From: JBHIBA01 sp046758845
GTDB lineage: Bacteria > UBA8248 > JACPRG01 > G963555815
Length of the DNA stretch: 12,407 nt
Direction of reading: 5' to 3'
NCBI GenBank assembly: GCA_046758845.1
Contig: JBHIBA010000124.1
Span: 1-12,407, forward strand
Shown here: positions 1 to 7,212 of the stretch, one piece after another
Position numbering within the stretch: position 1 is the first letter of the stretch
Layout: the number at the start of each line of letters is the position of its first letter
The notes under the pieces: generated by a model
The model's input: the letters and a program-made list of their open reading frames with translations, nothing else
What the model was told of the DNA's origin: nothing
Database searches by the model: none
Made by a program: the position numbers and the translations under genes

Positions 1-27
1 GTCCCATATGCTTCTGAACCTGTTCAC
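1..27. repeat. Left arm of a 27-bp perfect inverted repeat
   Basis: These 27 bases are the exact reverse complement of 7213-7239. The arm contains the dyad TGAACCTGTTCA (15-26), which is TGAAC and GTTCA separated by two bases and is shaped like a repressor operator. The match ends at position 28, and it may continue upstream beyond the window edge. The two arms bracket the ThDP, M20, molybdenum and amidohydrolase genes. Whether they are operator sites, ends of a mobile unit or members of a dispersed repeat cannot be decided from the sequence. Confidence 0.8.
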
Positions 28-410
28 ATTTGGCCTGACCACCGAAAGCCAAGCCGTCTCCAGAAATTCGATCTCGGATTCCGTTTCGACATCGCAGAGG
101 AGAGAAGTCTCCCCTTGATTCGCCCCGTGCCCGGCGCGTCTTGAAGCCAATGAGAGGATTCATTTGTTGACGTCCATAGGGATTTAAGATAGCTTACGAA
201 ATCCGACGGGACATGAGAGGAATGGAGAAGCTCCTGGCGACGGGCAACCGAGAGAAGAAGCCCCCGCGCGTCGAGGCGCGCAACAGCGATAAGCAGTCGG
301 CAAGCTCAGGCATCAGGAACACCTCTCAAGTCCCAGATACGGTCTTCTGCCGCTGAATTTGCGCCCAGGCCCCTATCCAGCGACGTTCCGGTCGTGGGCC
401 GAGAGATTTC
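28..410. other. Intergenic region upstream of the ThDP decarboxylase genes
   Basis: No convincing gene is seen. A 47-codon frame (213-356, + strand) starts with ATG but has no clear ribosome binding site and a Lys/Arg/Ser-rich composition, so it is not called. A TTGACG at 167-172 resembles a -35 box, but no good -10 box lies 16-18 bases downstream: TAAGAT at 185-190 is only 12 bases away. A promoter for the 411-1540 operon is expected here but cannot be placed with confidence. Confidence 0.5.
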
Positions 411-926
411 GTGGAGCTGGCCCTCTTGAAGGACGAGATCGCCCAATCATTGCTTGCGGAGATCAAAGCGGCAGGGATTGAACTGGTCGTCTCTGTCCCG
501 GACTCGATTTTTCGACCCCTCTATTTCCTGATCCGAGAGGACCCGGACATCGAGCTTCTCACCGTGGGGAACGAAGGGGCGGGGGCCTGCATTTGTGGGG
601 GCGCTTGGCTTGGAGGAAGGCGCCCTCTCCTCCTCATGGAGAACTCGGGCCTCCGAGTGGCGAGCGAATTTCTCGCCCGTCTGGGGATGTCCTTCGGCAT
701 CCCGGTCCTTATCGCCATGAGTCACAGGGGAACCATGGGGGATGGGAACTGGTGGGCCATCAACCACGGTGTCACCATGGAACCGGTGCTTCGCGCCCTG
801 CGGATTCCCTCCGTTCACCTGAGCTGCCCGGAGGACATCCCGGGGTCATTCCGAAAGGCCCGCAAAACCCAGCAGGCATCTCTCTTTCCGGTTGCGGTGG
901 TTGTTTCCGGAGAACTGCTGTGGTGA
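411..926 (+). CDS. ThDP-dependent decarboxylase, alpha (PYR-domain) subunit; sulfopyruvate/phosphonopyruvate decarboxylase-like
   Basis: This 171-residue protein matches the length and pattern of the N-terminal pyrimidine-binding half of split 2-oxo-acid decarboxylases such as sulfopyruvate decarboxylase alpha (ComD). Visible marks are the VPDS stretch at residues 29-32, the conserved Glu55 in GNEGAG (the residue that activates the ThDP aminopyrimidine in this superfamily), and LLLMENSGL at 73-81, which corresponds to the family's MQNSGxGN segment. The GTG start at 411 follows GAGAGA (401-406); no early ATG exists, and a stop at 354-356 closes the frame upstream. Its end overlaps the beta gene, so the two are probably translationally coupled and form one cytoplasmic complex. 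The substrate is unknown: sulfopyruvate, phosphonopyruvate or another 2-oxo acid are all possible. No sulfonate or phosphonate enzyme is seen nearby. Confidence 0.85.
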   Translation: MELALLKDEIAQSLLAEIKAAGIELVVSVPDSIFRPLYFLIREDPDIELLTVGNEGAGACICGGAWLGGRRPLLLMENSGLRVASEFLARLGMSFGIPVLIAMSHRGTMGDGNWWAINHGVTMEPVLRALRIPSVHLSCPEDIPGSFRKARKTQQASLFPVAVVVSGELLW

Positions 927-1540
927 CCCGGTACGAGTGCCTGGAAGCGGTGGCGGGTGTGGCGGCAGACGCCCTCGTCCTCCACACGGGGGGCGGAACC
1001 GCGGCGGAATTCAACCACCTCCGTCCAGGCCCCGCCAATCTCGACTGCGCGGTCGGCTCGGTCACTCCCATGGCCCTGGGTTTATCGCTGGCCCTTCCGC
1101 GCCGCAGAGTTGTTGCCCTTGAGACCGACGGCGGCATCCTCCTGAACCTCTCCGTTCTGCCCGACCTGGGGAATCTCCGGCCGCCGCGCCTCACCGTCGT
1201 GGTCTTCGACAACGAAGTTTACGAGAGCACAGGGGGCCAGCCTTCTGCCACCTCGGGGAGGGCCGACCTGGCGGCCCTGGCCGGCGCGGCGGGCGTGGAG
1301 AAGACGGCGACGGCCCGATCGCGCGAGGAATTCGAACGCACCGTGAAGGAGGCCCTGGAAGATTCTTCCTGTCACTTCATCGTGGCCAAGGTAGAGGTGG
1401 GCGCGAAACGGGTTCCTCCGCTGGAGATCAGCGGGGTCGAGATGAAGTTCCGTTTCGTCCGGCACATCGAGGAGACGGAAGGCGTGCGAGTTCTCTCTCC
1501 GCCGGAACAGCGAATCCCCGAATACCTCGTCCGGGATTAA
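920..1540 (+). CDS. ThDP-dependent decarboxylase, beta (PP-domain) subunit
   Basis: This subunit (206 residues from GTG 920) binds the ThDP diphosphate and Mg2+ and completes the active site with the 411-926 protein. It carries the C-terminal ThDP fold of the ComE/phosphonopyruvate decarboxylase group: GSVTPMALGLSLALP at about 46-60, TDGGILLNLSVL at 69-80, and FDNEVYESTGGQ at 96-107, where Asp70 and Asn98 are the expected Mg2+ ligands. The usual GDG begins with Thr here (TDG). The open frame extends upstream to 593, but that part overlaps the alpha gene and is not family sequence. GTG at 920 lies 7 bases after GGAG (909-912); GTG at 923, which overlaps the alpha stop as GTGA, is an equally plausible start. 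The last 40 or so residues (FRFVRHIEETEG onward) form a tail with no recognised motif. Confidence 0.83.
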   Translation: MVTRYECLEAVAGVAADALVLHTGGGTAAEFNHLRPGPANLDCAVGSVTPMALGLSLALPRRRVVALETDGGILLNLSVLPDLGNLRPPRLTVVVFDNEVYESTGGQPSATSGRADLAALAGAAGVEKTATARSREEFERTVKEALEDSSCHFIVAKVEVGAKRVPPLEISGVEMKFRFVRHIEETEGVRVLSPPEQRIPEYLVRD

Positions 1541-1610
1541 AACCGCCACTATTCTGGAGGGGAACGTGAAAAGACTACTGAGTTCTGGGGGGACATGAAA
1601 ACTGTCCGGA

Positions 1611-1764
1611 TTTGCCAGGGGGCGCTTTTTGGGCACTCGCGTGCCGGCCGAACTGCGGTTGAAGGCGTGTCTGCTTAAGCCGCACGTCTTTGGCGCACAC
1701 CCTTCGAGAGGTCATTGACCAGGCGCGCCAGTGCGGAAACCTGACGCGGTGCGTCCGCCCCCCT
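1611..1764 (+). repeat. Dispersed repeat module X, copy 1
   Basis: About 154 bases match the reverse complement of 7481-7635 at roughly three quarters of positions by eye. Near-identical blocks include CTTTTTGGGCACT, GCGTGCCGGCCG, TGGCGCACACC and GACGCGGTGCGTCCGCC. On the minus strand both copies can be read as the same short peptide frame (ADAPRQVSALA followed by GVRQR, then a stop), with both silent and replacing differences, so the module could be an eroded gene end. No intact gene or transposase is seen. It begins just after the ThDP beta gene. Confidence 0.7.
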
Positions 1765-1783
1765 GGACCCCCCGGAAAACTTT
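1758..1783 (+). repeat. Repeat module Z, copy 1 (C-rich block ending GGAAAACTTT)
   Basis: These 26 bases match 7290-7315 on the same strand at 25 of 26 positions; the single difference is A1767 against C7299. In both places the block is followed within a few bases by a long hairpin of unrelated sequence. Module Z is in direct orientation between the two gaps, whereas modules X and Y are inverted, so the two gaps are mosaics rather than simple copies. Confidence 0.75.
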
Positions 1784-1787
1784 TGAC

Positions 1788-1824
1788 GGCCCGGGATGCG
1801 GGTCATCGACCCGCATCCCGGGCC
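1788..1824. repeat. Strong hairpin, 16-bp perfect stem
   Basis: The arms 1788-1803 and 1809-1824 are exact reverse complements and leave a 5-base loop (CATCG). The stem is very GC-rich. No T-run follows on either strand, so it is not a standard intrinsic terminator, although it could still stop or stabilise the ThDP transcript. It occupies the same place relative to module Z as the 7322-7359 palindrome does, but with different sequence. Confidence 0.8.
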
Positions 1825-1842
1825 TGCTTGGGTTGGGTGTGG
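1821..1842 (+). repeat. Repeat module Y, copy 1
   Basis: These 22 bases match the reverse complement of 7384-7406 apart from one missing G in a G-run. The block overlaps the right arm of the preceding hairpin. Confidence 0.65.
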
Positions 1843-2148
1843 GGTTGGCTCCCTCGGTTGTCTGTAGCCTTCCGATAGCTTCATTCTTGGGCCAAATGAT
1901 GTAGGGGGGTCCCTTGTGGGCCCCCGCGGGAGGGGGCAAGCCCCTCCCCTTGTGTCTTGGGTTGAGCGAGTTTCGAGTCTGCAAAGGCGCAAGCACTTCG
2001 ACGAAAGAGGGTTTTTCAGCGGCCTGTTAGAGGGCGGAGCGATAATCGGGCTTGGACGCTCGCTAATGGAAGCGGAAATTAACCTGAAACGTTCTCAAAC
2101 GACTGGGCGGCCTCTCGCCCGTTCTTCACCGCGCTGGAAAAGGCCAAA
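1843..2148. other. Intergenic region before the first M20 gene
   Basis: No gene is supported. A hairpin with arms 1928-1935 and 1941-1948 (GGGAGGGG with CCCCTCCC) lies in a G/C-run stretch. An open frame from 1916 to 2152 has no ribosome binding site or recognisable protein pattern and is taken as chance. No convincing promoter for the 2149 gene was found, although one would be expected after the preceding hairpins. Confidence 0.5.
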
Positions 2149-3339
2149 ATGAGTTCGATCAAAGAGTCTGTCTGGGGAAAGGTCGACGAGCTTCAAGGTG
2201 AGGCCATCCAGCTCTTTCAGGACCTGGTTCGCATCCCGAGCTTCAACCCGCCGGGGAACGAAAAGGAGATTGCCGACTACTGCGCCGACTTCATGCGCCG
2301 CTTAGGGATGGAGGTTGAACAGATCGAGCCCTATCCCCTCAGAGTGAGCAACCTCGGCCGGCTTCGTGGAACGGAGGGAAAGCCGGTCCTCCTCTTCAAC
2401 TCCCACCTCGACACCATCCCCCCCGGCGATGAGGCGAACTGGAAGCATCCCCCCTTCTCTGCCGAGATCCACGACGGGTGCGTCTGGGGCATCGGCTCCA
2501 ACAACATGAAGGTGGGGATCGCGGCGGCGCTTTTCGCCGTGCGAGCGCTGCAAGCATGCGACGTCAGGCTGCCCGGGGACATCGTCCTGACGCAGACGGC
2601 CGACGAGCTTCAGTTCGGATACAAGGGGATCAAGGTCATGGTGGGCCGGGGGATGATCGAGGCCGATTTCGGCGTTTACACCGAGTCGGACAGGCCGACC
2701 AAGGTGGAGGTCGGACACCGGGGGATTGTCATCTTCGACGTGACCCTCTTTGGGATCGGGGCCCACACCACCCGACAAGAGAGAGGGGTGAACACCATCC
2801 ACCAGGCCCTGAAGCTGGTCGAAAGACTGCGGCGGATGGAGTTCACCGGATGGGAACCCCACGCCATCGTTCCGGGGGCTCCACTTCTGAGCGTCAACCG
2901 GATCAACGGCGGGTTCTCGGACACCATCTGCGCCGACCGGTGCGTCGTTCGCTGCGACTGCCGGACGCTGCCGGGCCAGACGACGGAGATGGTTCTTGCT
3001 GACGTGAACCGCCTCATCGACGACCTCAAGGCCGAGGACGCGACCTTCCGGGCGGAGGCTTCCGTCCGCATCGAAGGCGTCCCCTCCTGGATCAGCCCTG
3101 AGGAGCCCATCGTCAAATCGGTCCAACAGGCATACCAGGAGGTGATGGGCGAACACTTAAGCGTGGGCGGCGTGATGACAACGAGCGATGCTCGCTTCCT
3201 GCGAATCGATGCCGGCATCCCAACGGCGAAATTCTGCCTGAAGAGTTACGACAGCGGCCCAAATGAGCACGAAAGCATCGAGGACTATCTCAACACCATC
3301 AAGATTTACTGTGCGCTGTGTTTTAACCTTCTCTCCTGA
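2149..3339 (+). CDS. M20-family metallohydrolase (ArgE/DapE/CPG2-like), paralogue 1, with altered metal ligands
   Basis: This 396-residue protein has the whole M20 layout and usual length: an N-terminal catalytic part, a dimerisation insert (about residues 190-300) and a C-terminal catalytic part. The family removes acyl groups or cleaves amide bonds with two zinc ions in the cytoplasm. Expected residues present are His86 and Asp88 (SHLD), Glu153 (general base), Glu179, His206 in the insert (GAHTT) and His374 (NEHESIEDY). Two positions differ. The GxGxxDMK motif reads GIGSNNMK, so the bridging Asp is Asn119. The DEE motif reads DEL, so a metal Glu is Leu154. It is therefore either a member of a divergent subfamily or an altered enzyme. 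The ATG at 2149 has only a weak AAAGG before it. The gene is paralogous to the one at 7870; about half of the residues are identical by eye. Substrate unknown. Confidence 0.88.
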   Translation: MSSIKESVWGKVDELQGEAIQLFQDLVRIPSFNPPGNEKEIADYCADFMRRLGMEVEQIEPYPLRVSNLGRLRGTEGKPVLLFNSHLDTIPPGDEANWKHPPFSAEIHDGCVWGIGSNNMKVGIAAALFAVRALQACDVRLPGDIVLTQTADELQFGYKGIKVMVGRGMIEADFGVYTESDRPTKVEVGHRGIVIFDVTLFGIGAHTTRQERGVNTIHQALKLVERLRRMEFTGWEPHAIVPGAPLLSVNRINGGFSDTICADRCVVRCDCRTLPGQTTEMVLADVNRLIDDLKAEDATFRAEASVRIEGVPSWISPEEPIVKSVQQAYQEVMGEHLSVGGVMTTSDARFLRIDAGIPTAKFCLKSYDSGPNEHESIEDYLNTIKIYCALCFNLLS

Positions 3340-3382
3340 GGGCGGACGATCCGGAAGGCGCGCGGGGAATCGGCACCCTTTT

Positions 3383-3410
3383 TTGGCACACTCGGCCGAA
3401 TGGATAAATC
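3383..3410 (+). promoter_or_regulatory. Weak sigma-70-type promoter candidate before the molybdenum-subunit gene
   Basis: TTGGCA (3383-3388) and TAAATC (3405-3410) are 16 bases apart within the 161-base gap after the first M20 gene. The -35 box matches the consensus at five of six positions and the -10 box at three. The gene could equally be read through from upstream, since no clear terminator lies between them. Confidence 0.2.
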
Positions 3411-3500
3411 GGCGTTAAGGCTCTGGGAGGATCCCCCGCGGGATCTGGCGTACAAGCCCTCGGCGCAGAATTTCCCCACCTTCTTGGGTGGAGTTGAACT

Positions 3501-5807
3501 TTGGAAACAAAACTGGCTACGGAGAGAAAATCGGAGGGGGTCGGATCATCGCTCCTGCGTGTGGATGCCAGGGACAAGGCCACAGGGGATCTCGTCTACG
3601 GGGCGGATTTCAGCCTGCCCGGGATGCTGGTCGGCCGGGCGTTGAGAAGCCCTTGCCCGCACGCCCGCATTGTGGGGATCGACGTTTCCGCGGCCCGGAA
3701 GGTTCGCGGCGTGACTTCCGTCCTGACGGGTGAGGACCACCCGGGCCTTTACGGTTCCTCTATCCGAGACCGTCCCACCCTGGCCATCGACAAGGTCCGC
3801 TTCCAAGGGGAGGCCGTGGCGGCCGTTGCGGCGGAGGACGACGACACGGCGGCCGAGGCCCTGGAGCGAATCGAGGTGGAGTACGACGAATTGCCCGGCG
3901 CGTTCGACCCCGAAAGGGCCGCCTCTCCCGATGCGCCCATCGTCCACGAGCAGATGATGGACTACACCCGGGACAGGGCCAGCCACCCGGTCGCCGGCAC
4001 GAACATCTGCAACCATTTCAAGCTGCGTCGCGGCGACACCGGGCGGGTCTTCGCCTCGGCCCACCGCGTGTTCACCGATCGCTTCCACACTCATCCCGTC
4101 CAACACGCTCAGATGGAAGTCCACGCGGCCGTGGCGCAGAAAGTCGGAAGCAAGGCCACCCTGTGGACGCATAACGACTCGCCCTATCGGTGCCGGCGAG
4201 ATCTAGCGGACGCCTTCCGCCTCTCCATGGCGAATCTGAGGGTGATCTCCCTGCCGGCGGGGGGAGGATTCGGCGGCAAGGGCGGCCTGAACGCGGAGCC
4301 GCTGGCCCTTGCCCTGGCGTTCCATACCCGCGGTCGGCCCGTCCGGGCGGCGTTTTCCCGGGAGGAGGTCTTCACCTCCACACTGCTCCGGCACCCCACC
4401 ATCGTCGACATCAAAACGGCGGTGACCCGAGACGGTCTCCTTCTGGGTCGAGAGATCCGCATCTTCTGGGATACGGGCGCGTATGCAGAAAAGGGTCCCA
4501 CCATCTCGATGAACTCCGGTTATTCGGGCGCGGGCCCCTACCGTGTTCCCAACGTGAAGATCGACAGCCTGTGCGTCTATACCAACAACCCGGTGGCGGG
4601 CGCGTTTCGGGGATACGGCATTCCCCAGGTGACGTGGGCCTCGGAAGGCCAGATGGACATCATCGCCCACGAGCTGGGGATCGACCCCCTGGAGCTGCGC
4701 ATGCGCAACGCCGTCGTCGAGGGCGACCTCTCGGCCACCGGAGAGACCCTGCGCAGCGTCGGCCTGCGAGAGAGCCTGAGCGCGGTGGCGGAGTCCATCG
4801 GCTGGAATGCGCCGAAGCCCCCCGGCCGGGGCCGGGGCATCGCCGCCATGCACAAAGGAGGCGCCACCGCCTACGCGGCCTCTTCCGCCTTCCTCAAGGT
4901 CAACGAGGACGGCACGGTTCACGTCCTGTCCAGCAGTCTGGAAGTGGGACAGGGGGCCCATACCGTCCTGACGCAGATCGCGGCCGAAGAGCTGGGCGTC
5001 CAACCGGAGGACGTCTGTTTGGTCTCGCCCGATACGGACCTGACGCCTTACGACCGCTCCACGACCTCCAGCCGCACCACTTTCGCCATGGGCCTGGCGG
5101 TCCAGCGGGCGGCCGCCGACGCCAAGGCGCAGCTCCTTCAACTGGGCGCGGAGGTCCTGGAGGCGCCCGTGGAGGACATCGAGGTGAAAGAGGACGTCGT
5201 CTCGGTACGCGGCCTGCCGGAACGGAGCCTGCCGGTGGGGCGTCTCACGTTCGGGGCCCACGGAGAGCGCCCCATCGTCGGAAGGGGCGAGTACCACATG
5301 GAAGACGCCACGCCCTTGGATCCGGAAACGGGTCAGGGGGCGCGGCCCGTCCCCTTCTGGATGTACGGGGCGCAAGCGGCGGAGGTCGAAGTGGACGAAG
5401 AGACCGGACAGGTCCGCGTCCTCCGGCTGGCCGCGGCGCACGACGTGGGCAGGGCCATCAACCCCAAAGGGTGTGAGCAGCAACTCGACGGGGCCCTGGC
5501 CATGGGACTGAGTTGCTCCTTGATCGAGGAAGTGGTTCTGGACAACGGCCGCTTTGTAAATCCGAACTTCCTCGATTACCGCATCTGCGCCTCCCTGGAC
5601 GTGCCCCCCCTGACCTCCCGGATCGTCGAGGCCCCGCACCCCGACGGCCCGTTCGGGGCCAAGGGGATCGGGGAGCCGGCCCTCGCGCCCACGGCCGCGG
5701 CCATCGCCAACGCCGTCTACGATGCCGTGGGAATTCGCCTCAAGAATTCGGCCATCCATCCCGAGGCGGTCCTGGCGGCATTGAAAGAAGCGACGCCCGG
5801 CCCGTGA
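3501..5807 (+). CDS. Xanthine dehydrogenase-family molybdopterin-binding (large) subunit
   Basis: At 768 residues this has the normal length of the CoxL/XdhA-type subunit that hydroxylates N-heterocycles, aldehydes or CO at a molybdenum-cytosine or molybdenum-pterin centre. The N-terminal aldehyde-oxidase a/b hammerhead domain is at about 20-135 and the molybdopterin domains follow. Motifs seen are GGGFGGK (254-260), GAFRGYGIPQ (367-376), GQG (483-485), DRSTTSSRTTFAMG (518-531) and GAKGIGE (719-725), in which Glu725 is the catalytic glutamate. The CO dehydrogenase active-site loop with its Cys (AYRCSFR) is replaced by AFRGYG, so it is not a form I CO dehydrogenase. The TTG start sits 7 bases after GGAG (3490-3493); no better start is near. 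The FAD and [2Fe-2S] subunits that normally adjoin it are absent, so they must be encoded elsewhere or another electron acceptor is used. Substrate unknown. Confidence 0.92.
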   Translation: METKLATERKSEGVGSSLLRVDARDKATGDLVYGADFSLPGMLVGRALRSPCPHARIVGIDVSAARKVRGVTSVLTGEDHPGLYGSSIRDRPTLAIDKVRFQGEAVAAVAAEDDDTAAEALERIEVEYDELPGAFDPERAASPDAPIVHEQMMDYTRDRASHPVAGTNICNHFKLRRGDTGRVFASAHRVFTDRFHTHPVQHAQMEVHAAVAQKVGSKATLWTHNDSPYRCRRDLADAFRLSMANLRVISLPAGGGFGGKGGLNAEPLALALAFHTRGRPVRAAFSREEVFTSTLLRHPTIVDIKTAVTRDGLLLGREIRIFWDTGAYAEKGPTISMNSGYSGAGPYRVPNVKIDSLCVYTNNPVAGAFRGYGIPQVTWASEGQMDIIAHELGIDPLELRMRNAVVEGDLSATGETLRSVGLRESLSAVAESIGWNAPKPPGRGRGIAAMHKGGATAYAASSAFLKVNEDGTVHVLSSSLEVGQGAHTVLTQIAAEELGVQPEDVCLVSPDTDLTPYDRSTTSSRTTFAMGLAVQRAAADAKAQLLQLGAEVLEAPVEDIEVKEDVVSVRGLPERSLPVGRLTFGAHGERPIVGRGEYHMEDATPLDPETGQGARPVPFWMYGAQAAEVEVDEETGQVRVLRLAAAHDVGRAINPKGCEQQLDGALAMGLSCSLIEEVVLDNGRFVNPNFLDYRICASLDVPPLTSRIVEAPHPDGPFGAKGIGEPALAPTAAAIANAVYDAVGIRLKNSAIHPEAVLAALKEATPGP

Positions 5808-5847
5808 AAGGATTCGAGACCCTTCCATGACTCATCGGGAGTCGTCC

Positions 5848-7134
5848 ATGGACCTCATCGTCCGGAACGCGAAGGTTCGTGGCGAGGCGGGGCTGCGGGA
5901 CATCGGCGTCCGGGAAGGCCGGATCGCCGCCCTCGCGGAGCGCCTTCCAGAAAAGGGCGAGCGTGAGATCGACGCCGGCGGGCGTCTGGCGACCCCTTCC
6001 TTCGCAAATCCGCACATTCATCTCGACAAGGCCCTCCTGGGAGAGCGAAAGGGCCTGAATCGCTCCGGGCTTTTTGACGAAGCGCTGGAGGCCACCTGGG
6101 AATTCAAGCGCAACTACACCTTGGAGGACCTCCTGGACCGCGGGGGGCGGGTTATCGAGATGGCGGCCTCTTTGGGGACCACGCTCCTGCGGAACTTTGT
6201 GGACGTCGACACCATCGGGGGCCTCCGGCCCCTGGAAGCCGGGTTGGAGCTCAAGAAGCGATATGCGGATGTCATGGACGTCCAGGTGTGCGCCTTCCCG
6301 CAGGAGGCGATCCTGCGAAACCCGGGAACGGAGGACCTCCTGCGGAAAGCCATGGAGATGGGCGCGGACGTCGTTGGCGGCCTCCCGTGGATAGAGCGGA
6401 CCGATGAGGCCATGCGCAGACACATCGACATCGTGTTCGACATCGCCCGCCGTTTCGATCGCGACGTCCACATGCTCATTGACAACAACAACGATCCCAT
6501 GTCGAGAAGCATCGAGTTCCTTGCCGATAAGGTTCTGCGAGAGGGTTTCCCGCGGCGGGTGACGGCGGGGCACGTCGAGGCCCTGTGCGTGTACGACGAC
6601 GTGCACGCCCATCGCGTCATCCGGATGATCCGCGAGGCGGGCATCCACATCGTCTCCAACCCTCACATCAGCCTCAGCAACCGGGGCCGGTTGAACCGCC
6701 AGCCTGTCCTGAGAGGAATCACCCGGGTGAAGGAGCTGCTGGAGGCGGGCGTTCCGCTTTCCTGCGCCCAAGACGACGTCATGGACCCTTACTACAACTT
6801 CGGCAGGATGGACCAACTGGAAGTGGGGCTGTTCATGGCTCACGCCGCACACCTGACCTCCCCCCCACAGCTTGAAACCGTGTACGACATGCTCACCGTC
6901 AACGCCGCGCGGGCGATGGGAGTGGACGATCACGACCTGGCTCCGGGCAACCGCGCGGACTTGACGGTCCTGGACACCGGGTCGCTCTGGGACGCCTTCC
7001 GTCTCCAGCCGGACCGTCTCTTCGTGATCAGGGGGGGACGGGTCATCGCCGAGAGCGCGTCGCATCGGCGGGTCCTGCGCGGCGGGGAGCTCCGTCCCTT
7101 CCATTTCTCTTCGAGGAGCGGGGAAAAGACCTAG
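5848..7134 (+). CDS. Cytosine deaminase-like amidohydrolase with unusual active-site residues
   Basis: This 428-residue TIM-barrel amidohydrolase follows E. coli cytosine deaminase (CodA) along its length: metal-binding HIHLD (56-60), FPQE (150-153), GITRVKELLEAG (290-301), GH (241-242) and the metal Asp309 in AQDDVMDP. The stretch that in CodA reads HCDEIDD, with metal His214 and catalytic Glu217, reads LIDNNND (210-216) when aligned without gaps to the following SR. That places Leu at the His and Asn at the Glu. RTHVDV is RNFVDV and GHDD is AQDD. His208 could stand in for the missing ligand if there is a two-residue insertion. The chosen ATG at 5848 has GGGAG (5837-5841) six bases upstream; an in-frame ATG at 5827 has a poorer site. 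It starts 40 bases after the molybdenum-subunit gene, so they are probably cotranscribed. Deamination or ring opening of an N-heterocycle is plausible but unproven. Confidence 0.85.
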   Translation: MDLIVRNAKVRGEAGLRDIGVREGRIAALAERLPEKGEREIDAGGRLATPSFANPHIHLDKALLGERKGLNRSGLFDEALEATWEFKRNYTLEDLLDRGGRVIEMAASLGTTLLRNFVDVDTIGGLRPLEAGLELKKRYADVMDVQVCAFPQEAILRNPGTEDLLRKAMEMGADVVGGLPWIERTDEAMRRHIDIVFDIARRFDRDVHMLIDNNNDPMSRSIEFLADKVLREGFPRRVTAGHVEALCVYDDVHAHRVIRMIREAGIHIVSNPHISLSNRGRLNRQPVLRGITRVKELLEAGVPLSCAQDDVMDPYYNFGRMDQLEVGLFMAHAAHLTSPPQLETVYDMLTVNAARAMGVDDHDLAPGNRADLTVLDTGSLWDAFRLQPDRLFVIRGGRVIAESASHRRVLRGGELRPFHFSSRSGEKT

Positions 7135-7173
7135 CCTTGTGACGGAGGGCCGACCCTTAACGTACGCAGATCA

Positions 7174-7188
7174 CCCCCTGCTAGGGGG
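7174..7188. repeat. Short GC hairpin after the amidohydrolase gene
   Basis: CCCCCT (7174-7179) pairs with AGGGGG (7183-7188) across a 3-base loop, 40 bases downstream of the amidohydrolase stop. No T-run follows, so it is at best a weak transcription stop. Confidence 0.4.
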
Positions 7189-7212
7189 GACCGGCGGCTG
7201 GACGTTCCCGCG

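Noticed and set aside
213..356. 47-codon open frame before the ThDP alpha gene
   Set aside because: There is no convincing ribosome binding site, the composition is Lys/Arg/Ser-rich, and no recognised pattern is present.
593..919. Upstream extension of the ThDP beta frame
   Set aside because: It overlaps the alpha gene out of frame and does not resemble the family; the real start is GTG at 920 or 923.
1541..2148. Intact insertion sequence or CRISPR array
   Set aside because: No transposase frame, no terminal repeats with target duplications and no regularly spaced repeats are present; only dispersed repeat modules are found.
3340..3390. T-run (3379-3384) after the first M20 gene as a terminator
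   Set aside because: No stable stem can be formed immediately before the T-run.
4190..5476. 428-codon + strand frame inside the molybdenum-subunit gene
   Set aside because: It is an out-of-frame reading rich in Arg, Gly and Pro, with no ribosome binding site.
4203..5828. 541-codon minus-strand open frame
   Set aside because: It lies opposite the molybdenum-subunit gene, whose motifs are all intact. Its translation is rich in Arg, Gly, Asp and His with no domain, as expected for an antisense frame in GC-rich DNA.
5740..7104. 454-codon minus-strand open frame
   Set aside because: It is antisense to the amidohydrolase gene, with no family pattern and low-complexity composition.
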